Assembly (NCBI GenBank): GCA_031262365.1
Contig: JAISHW010000038.1
Location: 1-32,903, forward strand
From: Lentimicrobiaceae bacterium
Lineage (GTDB): Bacteria; Bacteroidota; Bacteroidia; Bacteroidales; F082
Direction: 5' to 3'
DNA length: 32,903 bases
The position numbers were made by a program, and so were the translations under genes. The notes under the pieces are model-generated. The model ran no database searches. It was not told where the DNA came from and saw only the letters and a program-made list of their open reading frames with translations. Below are positions 1-6,950 of the stretch, one piece after another. Position 1 is the stretch's first letter; every line of letters starts with the position of its first letter.

Positions 1-2259
1 GTGCCATTTGCCAACATTGTCAGCTTCCGAATGGCGATTGTAAACAACGTATTGCGCTAACCACAGTTGCAAACCTTGAAAATCATTTTCAGAAGTTAAA
101 TTTATTGCTTTTTCACGTACTCTCGTTTTGATTGTTTCGTCGTATTCTCCTGTGATTATTTTGCTTATGCGCTCTTTTGTTTTTTCATCAATGGCTTCAT
201 ACGACCAATATTTTTCTAAACGCATCAACGGAAGCAGTTTTTTGATTGCTTTTTCGGAAAAAGAGCCATAATCGCTTTTGAAAGGCGGAAATTTTTTGAA
301 GTTTTCTACGAAAGAATCAACAAAAGCGTCATTGCGGTCTTGAGCCGTAATCGCCTCTTTGTTTGGGTGTTCCGAAACAAGTTCGGAATGACGTTTCGTG
401 GCAAAAGTTTTCAATGCCTTTTCAAACTCTATTTTATCTGTTACCGAATAGATTATATGCCAAAGTTGATATTCGGTTTTTGGAGTTAAGAAATTTTCCG
501 GCGCATTTTCAACTTTTGCCAATCGAGTCTTAATCATAGTTCCCGTTTCATTGCACGGATATTTTTTATCTTCAACATAATTCCAACGATATTTTTCTGC
601 TTCGCTTTTTCCTTTGATATTTTTTTCTTTCAACAGATATTGAATAAGCGGCTTTTGTTCAATTTCTTTTCTGCCCATTAAGAAATCAAACAATTTTACC
701 CAATCATCCGTGTTTTCAATAAATTGAGCCGAAACATCTTTGTCATCTTCTTTTTGATAAATTTTTAGATTATACAACCATTGCCATACTCTAAACTCTT
801 GATAATAAGGATTTGATTTTGGAATACCTTTTAAATATTCTTTAACCTCAACGTCATTGCCGTTTGCATCTTTTTCAAAAACATTTTTTATCGGATTTCC
901 TTTTTCGTCTTTCTTGTTGATTTTATGAATCACATATTCCAACGAGCAATTTCCGATAGACGATTTTTGACTGCGCAATGGTCGTTGATAAAAGATAATG
1001 TCGTCCAAAAATAAATGAACAAAATCGCGTTTGCTTAAAATAGTTTGTTGCGTTTCATTGCTGCGATAAAGTTCACGCACGCAATCGTTGTACAAATCGG
1101 CGGCAAACAGTTCGGGCTGCAATTCAATTTGCTTTTTAAGTATTTGACGGAGTTCGTCTTTATAAAATTTGCGTTCAATGGTGCGGACTAATTTACCACG
1201 AATTTTTTGTGTTGGGTTTTCCAATAAGGTTTCGTAAATATATTGTCCGACAGTTTTATTACTATTGCTAATTGTAATTTCTGTCCTTGCTTTTATCTTT
1301 TTATAAATTTTATCTTGTTGTTCTTTTGACATAAGATTAATTTCGTCAAATGAAGGTAAAGGAGTAATTCTGCGTTTTTCTTTTCCTGTGGTATCCGACT
1401 TTTTATCTTTTACAATTTTAATATTTCCATTTTCGTCATATTCTTCGGTAATTAAAAATTCTCTTTCTGTATTTAGCCAATTAGGTTCTGTTTGAAAGGT
1501 TGCCGAATATTCCCAACCATTTTCAAAAGTCATTTTATACCACGTTTTCTTATCATTCTTTTTATCTTTTTCTCCTTTTTCAATAGACACAACTTTCAAT
1601 AACGCACAATATTCTTTTGTATCTGTTTTTTCGTCGTCCTCGCCACGCAACTGATAATACCCACGTTTTTGGTTAAAATTCAATATAAGCCAAGCCAATT
1701 CTTCTTTTTCAAGTTTATGAGTAAGGGCTTTTTTGCGCAGGTAATAAATTGTCCAATCGTAAGGAATTTTCAGTTCTTGTCCGTTTGCCTTAAAATCCTC
1801 AACCATTTCGGCAAATGAATTTTGAAAAATAAATTCAAAATCATTTTTATTTTTCTGTTCGTTCCAAATTTCTTTCCAAGCGATTTTAGGCTCTTTTTCA
1901 TCCAAGAATTGTCCCAAGTGCTTATCAAAATCAATTTGAGCCGCATAATGCTCCGGCAAAAATCCTAACACATTCAAAACGCGATGCAAGCGTTCGCGAC
2001 GTTGGTGGTGGCGTTCATATAAACGCCTATGACCACGATAATCTGTTCGTGCTTTACATTTCGATACGCCATTTCCAGAAGCGAAATCACTTAAAGGGTC
2101 TTTACTTTCGCTGCCGTTTGCTGACGACACATAGCCTTGCATCGGAATAATCCGACTGCCCATACCAAGAATTTTGCCGCTTTTCGCCTCAAAATCCTGT
2201 TCTACTAATGCCCAGCCAATGCTGTTGGTTCCTAAATCCAGTCCGAGTATTTTTTTCAT
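1..2259 (-). CDS. cas9: Type II-C Cas9, N-terminal half (cut by left window edge)
   Basis: RNA-guided DNA endonuclease of a type II CRISPR-Cas system. The minus-strand frame from the ATG at 2259 is open to base 1, giving 753 residues with no stop. RuvC-I is at the N-terminus (ILGLDLGTNSIGWALVEQ, residues 4-21; probable catalytic Asp8). A strongly arginine-rich bridge helix follows at about residues 66-95 (SKCKARTD, YRGHRR, RRERLHR). Further on come a typical FRVWQWLYNLKIY segment, a GSFSEKAIKKLLPLMR segment and, at the window edge, a YNRHSEADNVGKWH stretch that in Bacteroidetes Cas9 precedes RuvC-II. The HNH, RuvC-III and PAM-reading domains lie outside the window. Residues about 623-645 look like a translated palindromic repeat. 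A tracrRNA candidate lies divergently upstream. Bacteroidetes II-C Cas9 proteins are usually about 1,400-1,500 residues, so roughly half is visible. Confidence 0.95.
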   Translation of the reverse strand, partial: MKKILGLDLGTNSIGWALVEQDFEAKSGKILGMGSRIIPMQGYVSSANGSESKDPLSDFASGNGVSKCKARTDYRGHRRLYERHHQRRERLHRVLNVLGFLPEHYAAQIDFDKHLGQFLDEKEPKIAWKEIWNEQKNKNDFEFIFQNSFAEMVEDFKANGQELKIPYDWTIYYLRKKALTHKLEKEELAWLILNFNQKRGYYQLRGEDDEKTDTKEYCALLKVVSIEKGEKDKKNDKKTWYKMTFENGWEYSATFQTEPNWLNTEREFLITEEYDENGNIKIVKDKKSDTTGKEKRRITPLPSFDEINLMSKEQQDKIYKKIKARTEITISNSNKTVGQYIYETLLENPTQKIRGKLVRTIERKFYKDELRQILKKQIELQPELFAADLYNDCVRELYRSNETQQTILSKRDFVHLFLDDIIFYQRPLRSQKSSIGNCSLEYVIHKINKKDEKGNPIKNVFEKDANGNDVEVKEYLKGIPKSNPYYQEFRVWQWLYNLKIYQKEDDKDVSAQFIENTDDWVKLFDFLMGRKEIEQKPLIQYLLKEKNIKGKSEAEKYRWNYVEDKKYPCNETGTMIKTRLAKVENAPENFLTPKTEYQLWHIIYSVTDKIEFEKALKTFATKRHSELVSEHPNKEAITAQDRNDAFVDSFVENFKKFPPFKSDYGSFSEKAIKKLLPLMRLEKYWSYEAIDEKTKERISKIITGEYDETIKTRVREKAINLTSENDFQGLQLWLAQYVVYNRHSEADNVGKWH

Positions 2260-2303
2260 AGTATAATTATGTGTTTTGTGCCATGTGGAAAAATTTTAAG
2301 GTT

Positions 2304-2334
2304 CAAATTTACTATTTTAATTGTATATCTAAAA
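2304..2334 (-). promoter_or_regulatory. Probable cas9 promoter
   Basis: On the minus strand TAAATTTG (2311-2304) fits the Bacteroidetes -7 consensus TAnnTTTG. Nineteen bases upstream lies only TTTT (2334-2331) where TTTG is expected. The predicted start near 2297 leaves a leader of about 38 nt before the cas9 ATG. The element overlaps the divergent tracrRNA promoter. Confidence 0.5.
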
Positions 2335-2350
2335 ATTTTGCCTACTTTTG
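2321..2350 (+). promoter_or_regulatory. Promoter of the tracrRNA candidate
   Basis: TTG at 2321-2323, then exactly 19 bases, then TACTTTTG at 2343-2350: a full match to the Bacteroidetes sigma-ABfr promoter (TTTG/TTG, N19-21, TAnnTTTG). Transcription would begin near 2354-2358, at the first bases of the anti-repeat. Confidence 0.75.
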
Positions 2351-2353
2351 CCC

Positions 2354-2440
2354 TACTAATTTGAAAGCAATTCACAATAAGGATTATTCCGTTGTGAAAA
2401 CATTTAAAGCGGGAAGGTAGAAATATCTTCTCGTTTTTTT
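2354..2440 (+). ncRNA. tracrRNA candidate of the type II-C CRISPR system
   Basis: Short RNA gene of about 87 nt, transcribed away from cas9. It starts with an anti-repeat (about 2353-2378) containing CTAATTTGAAAGCAATTCAC, whose complement closely resembles the start of a 47-nt CRISPR repeat known from Bacteroides II-C loci (quoted from memory: GTTGTGATTTGCTTTCAAAT). Next comes a nexus-like hairpin: GGA/TCC around TTAT at 2381-2390, enclosed by CACAA (2373-2377) and TTGTG (2392-2396). The 3' end is a terminator hairpin, CGGGAAG (2410-2416) with CTTCTCG (2427-2433), followed by nine T. Promoter, anti-repeat, nexus and terminator occur in the expected order and spacing. An alternative is a degenerate stray repeat, but the promoter and terminator argue against that. 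The exact ends are inferred. Confidence 0.85.
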
Positions 2441-2442
2441 TT
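2410..2442 (+). terminator. Rho-independent terminator of the tracrRNA
   Basis: A seven-pair stem, CGGGAAG (2410-2416) with CTTCTCG (2427-2433) including one G-T pair, is followed directly by a run of nine T (2434-2442). Confidence 0.75.
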
Positions 2443-2466
2443 GCCAAATGTTTCACGAACACAAAA

Positions 2467-2667
2467 GGGAGCTTCTAAAATTCAAAAGATAAGGCTTGCG
2501 ACCGAGACAAAAGCGGAGTTTAATTCCGTTTTGCGGTCTTTTCCTCCTCGCGGCTCAGCATAATCCACAAGCGGCTTCTGCTTTCGCTCCGCAACGTCGG
2601 TTACTTGGCGTAAATGAGCATTTTGGCGAGGGAGCGTAACGCAGTATTTTGGATTTTAGAAGCTCCC
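2467..2667. mobile_element. Small TIR element, copy 1 (long form, 201 bp)
   Basis: Bounded by inverted repeats: GGGAGCTTCTAAAATTCAAA at the left, and a right end ending GGATTTTAGAAGCTCCC. The core (GGCTTGCGACCGAGACAAAA, GCGGAGTTTA, CTTGGCGTAAATGAGC, GTAACGCAG) matches the copies at 19352 and 24158. This copy holds about 81 extra bases between GCGGAGTTTA and CTTGGCG, bounded by TTA on both sides. No transposase frame is present, so it would depend on an enzyme encoded elsewhere. No clear target duplication is visible here. It fills the gap between the tracrRNA terminator and the lgt 3' end. Confidence 0.75.
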
Positions 2668-2699
2668 TTTATTGTTGTGAGAAAGAATTTGTGGTGGGT

Positions 2700-3608
2700 T
2701 TAAGCAGTCTTTTTTCGACTCTTTTTCAAGACTTTTACAATCAGATAAATTCCCCAGATGATAAACGGAATGCTGAGTAGTTGTCCCATGTTGAAGAACA
2801 TATTGTTTTCGAAAGCCTCTTGGTTTAGTTTGATAAATTCGAGTAGGAAACGTGTGCCGAAAATTCCGATTAAGAAAACACCGAAAATCAATCCTTGTTT
2901 TTTGTAGGCTTCGCGTTTTTTGTATAGATAAACAAGAAAGGAAAATGTGATAAGACAATACAGCATTTCGTAAATCTGATTTGGATGACAAGGCAAACCG
3001 CCACCACCGCCAAATTCGATGGGCTGATACCACATCGGGTCGCGCACAAAACGAAATCCCCAAGGAAGCGTGGTTGGCGTTCCGTAAATTTCGGAATTCA
3101 TCAAGTTTCCGAAACGAATGAAAGCACCTCCCAAAGCAACACCGATAACCAAACGGTCGAGAATCCAGATATAGCCTTTTTTTGTTACATATTTGTTGTA
3201 GAAATACATCGAAATCAATAGTCCGATAGCACCGCCATGGCTTGATAAGCCGCCTTGCCATACGTATAGCAATTCCCAAGGTCGTGCAAAATAAGGATTG
3301 CCGTAACGAAACGTAATGCCTAAAATAGTTACCGGTTCCTGTAACAAATGCCATTCGTAAAAAAAACAATGTCCTAATCGTGCTCCGACAATTAAACCGA
3401 TAGCTCCGTAAAAGAAAAGTTTTTCGCCCCAGATTTCAGGGTATTTTTCGTGTTTGAAAATTTTTCTGACGATTTCCCAAGCGGCGAATATTGCCAAAGC
3501 CCAAAGTAATCCGTACCAACGTACTTCGCGACCGCCTAAAAGCGGTAGCCATTCGGGAAAATTGAAAAGAGTCGGACTGACATCCCACGTAATCGCTAAT
3601 AAAGACAT
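2700..3608 (-). CDS. lgt: Prolipoprotein diacylglyceryl transferase
   Basis: Inner-membrane enzyme that moves diacylglycerol from phosphatidylglycerol to the lipobox cysteine of prolipoproteins, the first step of lipoprotein maturation. The 302-residue protein has about seven hydrophobic segments. It carries the HGG motif (GGLSSHGGAIG) and the Lgt signature as IRFGNLMNSEIYG, followed by LPWGFRF. The C-terminus is basic (KVLKKSRKK), fitting a cytoplasmic tail. The ATG at 3608 lies about 20 bases after a minus-strand TACTTTTG box, so this start is well supported. It is preceded on the same strand by a glycosyltransferase gene. Length is normal for Bacteroidales Lgt. Confidence 0.95.
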   Translation of the reverse strand: MSLLAITWDVSPTLFNFPEWLPLLGGREVRWYGLLWALAIFAAWEIVRKIFKHEKYPEIWGEKLFFYGAIGLIVGARLGHCFFYEWHLLQEPVTILGITFRYGNPYFARPWELLYVWQGGLSSHGGAIGLLISMYFYNKYVTKKGYIWILDRLVIGVALGGAFIRFGNLMNSEIYGTPTTLPWGFRFVRDPMWYQPIEFGGGGGLPCHPNQIYEMLYCLITFSFLVYLYKKREAYKKQGLIFGVFLIGIFGTRFLLEFIKLNQEAFENNMFFNMGQLLSIPFIIWGIYLIVKVLKKSRKKTA

Positions 3609-3629
3609 ATTTTGCTATTTAAAATCAAG

Positions 3630-3637
3630 CAAAAGTA
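3630..3637 (-). promoter_or_regulatory. -7 promoter element of lgt
   Basis: TACTTTTG on the minus strand, 21 bases upstream of the lgt ATG, matches TAnnTTTG. No convincing -33 TTTG lies 19-21 bases further upstream. Confidence 0.45.
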
Positions 3638-3678
3638 ACGAAATTCCAAAAGGAATCGAATATTGTTTCTTGTAGCAC

Positions 3679-4773
3679 TTAAATGCTATTGAGCCATTGT
3701 GCGAGAAAATGACTCAAAAAATTGGTGTTTACCGTTGTTTTTTGAGGTGCGTTTAGTGCTTCAATTTTTTTTAAGTTAAACTGATTTTGTTTTACCGAAC
3801 GAAAATCGAAAATTGTTGATACATAGTCTGATAAATATTCCTGTTCTGTTTGTCCGGGCGTTGGAACGAGCCAAGTTTTTCGACCTAATACTATCAAATC
3901 CATGATGGTCGAATAACCGGCACGACAAACGATTTTTTTTGCACGACAAACAAGTTCGGCAAATGTATTGTCATCGGTATGATTCAAAACGCAAATATTT
4001 TCAGGAACGTCGATTTTGTTTGAAACATCTGGCAACCCTCTCAGTAAGACGACCATGCCACTTGATCTATCAATTTGACTTAAAATGCTGTTTTCGAGTA
4101 TGCTACGTTGTGGTTCGGGACCTGATAAAATGATCAAAAGGTCGATATCTTGTTCTTTTTCTTTCGGTTGAATATTCGAAAAACGACTTAAAATCCCGAT
4201 TCGATGACTTGTGATATTTCGAAAATGCGGAAAAGAAAGTTTTCCCGAAAGGAAAGGTTCTTCTGCAAAATCAGGAATCCAACATGCGTCAAAATGTTTG
4301 ATATACCATTTGTTTAAAAAATCGACAAACGGACGCGCCCATTTCATGCTTTTTGGAAGTTGAATGTGCAACTGGTGCGTCATGAAAACACAAGGAACGT
4401 TACGGCTCCAAGCACCAAAACGATTGTCGGAAATAACCGCGTCAATGTGATGGTTTTCAATAATTTGTTCGAGTAAGAAATGGTCGTTTCTGAAACTTCT
4501 CAACGATTTTGGAATCGAACGCACCATCGCCATGATTTGCGAATTTGATTTGCTGTAAACAGGTCTGAATCCGGGCATTCGTACAAATTCAATGTGCGGA
4601 AATTGCTGTTGTAAAAACGATAAGGGCGCATTATCGGCGGCAACAATAACTTCTTGCTTTAGATTTAAAAGCGTTTGAATTATTGGAACACAACGACTTG
4701 CGTGTCCTAATCCCCAATCAAAAGGACAAATCAATATGCGTAATCGACGTTTCAACAAAAAGAATTTTGTCAA
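3679..4773 (-). CDS. GT-B family glycosyltransferase (MurG/Glyco_tran_28-like)
   Basis: Probable cytoplasmic or membrane-associated glycosyltransferase of unknown acceptor. The N-terminal Rossmann domain begins RILICPFDWGLGHASR, the glycine-rich acceptor-side loop of GT-B enzymes. The C-terminal domain has ILSGPEPQRS, VCRAGYSTIMDLIVLGRK and VPTPGQTEQEYLSDYV, as in the nucleotide-sugar half of Glyco_tran_28 proteins. There is no signal peptide. The start is unclear: the frame has no ATG near its N-terminus. The outermost candidate is TTG at 4773, but that codon overlaps a minus-strand TACTTTTG promoter box (4778-4771), so TTG at 4758 or 4755 is more likely. It is divergent from dprA, with the two promoters lying within about 30 bases. 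Confidence 0.8.
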   Translation of the reverse strand: MTKFFLLKRRLRILICPFDWGLGHASRCVPIIQTLLNLKQEVIVAADNAPLSFLQQQFPHIEFVRMPGFRPVYSKSNSQIMAMVRSIPKSLRSFRNDHFLLEQIIENHHIDAVISDNRFGAWSRNVPCVFMTHQLHIQLPKSMKWARPFVDFLNKWYIKHFDACWIPDFAEEPFLSGKLSFPHFRNITSHRIGILSRFSNIQPKEKEQDIDLLIILSGPEPQRSILENSILSQIDRSSGMVVLLRGLPDVSNKIDVPENICVLNHTDDNTFAELVCRAKKIVCRAGYSTIMDLIVLGRKTWLVPTPGQTEQEYLSDYVSTIFDFRSVKQNQFNLKKIEALNAPQKTTVNTNFLSHFLAQWLNSI

Positions 4774-4778
4774 AAGTA
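4771..4778 (-). promoter_or_regulatory. -7 element for the glycosyltransferase gene
   Basis: TACTTTTG on the minus strand matches TAnnTTTG and lies across the most upstream possible TTG start of the glycosyltransferase frame. It therefore argues for a start codon further inside (4758 or 4755). Confidence 0.45.
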
Positions 4779-4791
4779 TGAATAAATCCTG

Positions 4792-4799
4792 TATTTTTG
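4792..4799 (+). promoter_or_regulatory. -7 element of dprA
   Basis: TATTTTTG at 4792-4799 fits TAnnTTTG, with TTTG at 4766-4769 about 22 bases upstream. It ends only five bases before the dprA ATG (4805), which would make the transcript leaderless or nearly so. Confidence 0.5.
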
Positions 4800-4804
4800 G
4801 GACA

Positions 4805-5896
4805 ATGAATGAACAACTGAAATATCAAATTGCTTTAACGCTTGTGCCAGGCGTGGGTGATGTTTTAGGAAAAAAACTTGTGGCATATTGTGGCGGTGCA
4901 GAAGCTGTTTTTTTGGAAAAAAAATCATCGCTCGAAAAAATTCCCGGAATAGGAAGCAAAGTCGTTGCGAATATTTTAAAGCAACAAGTGTTATCGCGCG
5001 CCGAAGAAGAAATTGCATTTATTGAAAAACAAGACATTCAACCGTTTTTTTATCTTGATAAAGCCTATCCAAAACGCTTGCAACAATGCGCCGACGGTCC
5101 GATAATGCTTTATTACAAAGGCAATGTCGATTTGAACCACGAGCGTGTCATTGGTGTTGTCGGGACGCGCAACGCGACCACTTACGGAAAACAAGTGTGT
5201 GAACAAATTGCCGAACAATTATCCGATGATAAAATTTTAGTTGTGAGTGGATTAGCTTACGGAATCGATAGTTTTGCACACCGTGCCGCTCTGAAATCGG
5301 GATTGCCGACCGTTGGTGTTTTGGCACATGGATTAGATAGACTTTATCCGGCGCAAAACAAACAATTAGCTGATAAAATGCTCGAAAATGGTGGTTTGTT
5401 GACGGAGTTTCTGACGAAAACAAATCCTGACAGAGAAAATTTCCCACGACGCAATCGCATTGTCGCCGGAATGATTGATGCTTTGATTGTTGTTGAATCG
5501 GCATCGCGAGGTGGTGCTCTGATTACTGCCGAAATTGCCAATTCGTATAATCGCGATGTATTTGCCATTCCCGGAAAAGTGGGCGATACGTATAGCGAAG
5601 GATGCAATTACCTAATCCGCACAAACAGAGCGCATTTGATGGAAAAAGCCGATCATCTGCGTTATATCATGCGTTGGGACGATAAGCCGAAAGCAATTCA
5701 AATGCAAATTTTCAGAAACTTTACGGAAGAAGAAACATTGATAATGCATGTTTTTGGCGATGAAACGATTTGTTCGATCGACGAAATGATTGTAAAAACG
5801 AACCTGACCACAACAAAAATTGCTTCGATACTGCTTTCGCTCGAATTCGATGGCGTGTTGTTGGCGTTGCCGGGGAAAAGATATCAGAAATTGTAA
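4805..5896 (+). CDS. dprA: DNA-processing protein DprA (Smf)
   Basis: Cytoplasmic single-strand DNA-binding protein that protects incoming DNA and loads RecA during natural transformation. The 363-residue protein starts with a helix-hairpin-helix region (LVPGVGDVLGKKLV, IPGIGSKVVANIL). The Rossmann-like DprA core follows, with VIGVVGTRNATTYG, VVSGLAYGIDSFAHRAAL, VLAHGLDRLYP and FPRRNRIVAGM, then a GGALITAEIA segment and a C-terminal winged-helix-like tail. A longer frame begins at 4736, but the promoter box at 4792-4799 lies inside that extension, so ATG 4805 is chosen. It is divergent from the glycosyltransferase gene and followed after 120 bases by rsgA. Confidence 0.95.
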   Translation: MNEQLKYQIALTLVPGVGDVLGKKLVAYCGGAEAVFLEKKSSLEKIPGIGSKVVANILKQQVLSRAEEEIAFIEKQDIQPFFYLDKAYPKRLQQCADGPIMLYYKGNVDLNHERVIGVVGTRNATTYGKQVCEQIAEQLSDDKILVVSGLAYGIDSFAHRAALKSGLPTVGVLAHGLDRLYPAQNKQLADKMLENGGLLTEFLTKTNPDRENFPRRNRIVAGMIDALIVVESASRGGALITAEIANSYNRDVFAIPGKVGDTYSEGCNYLIRTNRAHLMEKADHLRYIMRWDDKPKAIQMQIFRNFTEEETLIMHVFGDETICSIDEMIVKTNLTTTKIASILLSLEFDGVLLALPGKRYQKL

Positions 5897-5983
5897 TTAG
5901 CAAATAGAGAAAGAGAAAATGTAGGTTTAAGGTCTTTAGGCACGATTTCCTATTTTCTCATTCACTAAAATATTCGAAATAAC

Positions 5984-5991
5984 TACTTTTG
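5984..5991 (+). promoter_or_regulatory. -7 element upstream of rsgA
   Basis: TACTTTTG at 5984-5991 fits TAnnTTTG and leaves about 20 nt of leader before the rsgA ATG at 6017. No good -33 box is visible at the right distance. It probably serves rsgA, the CBS gene and the Omp85 gene together. Confidence 0.45.
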
Positions 5992-6016
5992 TCAATAAAA
6001 AAAGAATAGAACCGAG

Positions 6017-6949
6017 ATGCTACAAGGAATTGTCATCAAATCGACCGGAAGTTGGTACACCGTTCAAGACGAAAATGGGAAGTTTTGGGAATGTCGGTTA
6101 CGTGGAAAAATCCGTCTCGAAGGCATTCGCTCAACCAATCCGATTGCTGTTGGCGACAACGTGGTTTTCGAACAGGAAGCAGGAAAGGAAACAGCAGTTA
6201 TTAAAAACATGCTGCCACGGCACAATTTGATTGTCCGTAAGGCAACACGACTTTCGAAAGCATCGCATATCATTGCTGCAAATATCGACCAAGCCATTGT
6301 AATTGTAACAATAGATTTTCCGCGTACTTCGACAGGTTTTATCGATCGCTTTTTGGCAACTGCCGAGGCTTATCATATACCTTCGTTAATTGTTTTCAAC
6401 AAATACGATTTGTATGATGCAACACATCTCGGCTATTTAAATAAATTGATGCATTATTACAATGCGATTGGTTATGAATCGTTTGCTGTTTCGGCAGCAA
6501 CAGGATACAATCTCGAAAAGCTAAAAACTTGTATGACAGATCGTACAAGTTTGCTTTCGGGGCATTCGGGAGTCGGAAAATCGACTTTAATTAATTTAAT
6601 CGAACCTTCACTCAATCTGAAAACTGGTGAAATATCGCATATTCATAACAAAGGAAAACACACGACAACTTTTGCCGAAATGCATTTGCTTTCAGATGGT
6701 GGACGGATTGTTGATACGCCCGGAATCAAAGAGTTTGGTTTGTACGATTTAGAAAAAGAAACGTTAGCGCAACGTTTTCCGGAAATGCGCGAACGGATGT
6801 CGGAATGTCGTTACGCCAATTGTACACACATTCACGAACCCGATTGCGCTGTCAAAAAAGCAGTCGATGAAGGCAAAATTGCTTCGTGGCGTTACACAAA
6901 TTATTTGAACATGATGAGCGGTCAAGATACAAACGAAAACAATAATTAA
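6017..6949 (+). CDS. rsgA: Ribosome small subunit-dependent GTPase A
   Basis: GTPase that acts late in 30S ribosomal subunit maturation. The 310-residue protein shows the circularly permuted order typical of RsgA: an OB-fold at residues about 1-70, G4 as NKYD (128-131), then G1 as GHSGVGKST (182-190), then G3 as DTPG (233-236). The C-terminal zinc site has the expected spacing: Cys264, Cys269, His271, Cys277. It is first in a tight group; the CBS-domain gene starts one base after its stop. Confidence 0.96.
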   Translation: MLQGIVIKSTGSWYTVQDENGKFWECRLRGKIRLEGIRSTNPIAVGDNVVFEQEAGKETAVIKNMLPRHNLIVRKATRLSKASHIIAANIDQAIVIVTIDFPRTSTGFIDRFLATAEAYHIPSLIVFNKYDLYDATHLGYLNKLMHYYNAIGYESFAVSAATGYNLEKLKTCMTDRTSLLSGHSGVGKSTLINLIEPSLNLKTGEISHIHNKGKHTTTFAEMHLLSDGGRIVDTPGIKEFGLYDLEKETLAQRFPEMRERMSECRYANCTHIHEPDCAVKKAVDEGKIASWRYTNYLNMMSGQDTNENNN

Positions 6950-6950
6950 G

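Noticed and set aside
2256-2462. 68-residue minus-strand frame upstream of cas9
   Set aside because: It covers both promoters and the antisense of the tracrRNA, and has no protein features.
2467-2667. CRISPR leader or array remnant next to the tracrRNA
   Set aside because: Two further collinear copies with inverted ends elsewhere in the window show that it is a mobile element unrelated to the CRISPR locus.
2656-3369. 237-residue minus-strand frame overlapping lgt
   Set aside because: Shadow of lgt in another frame; the composition is basic and Cys/Arg-rich with no family motif, whereas lgt is complete.
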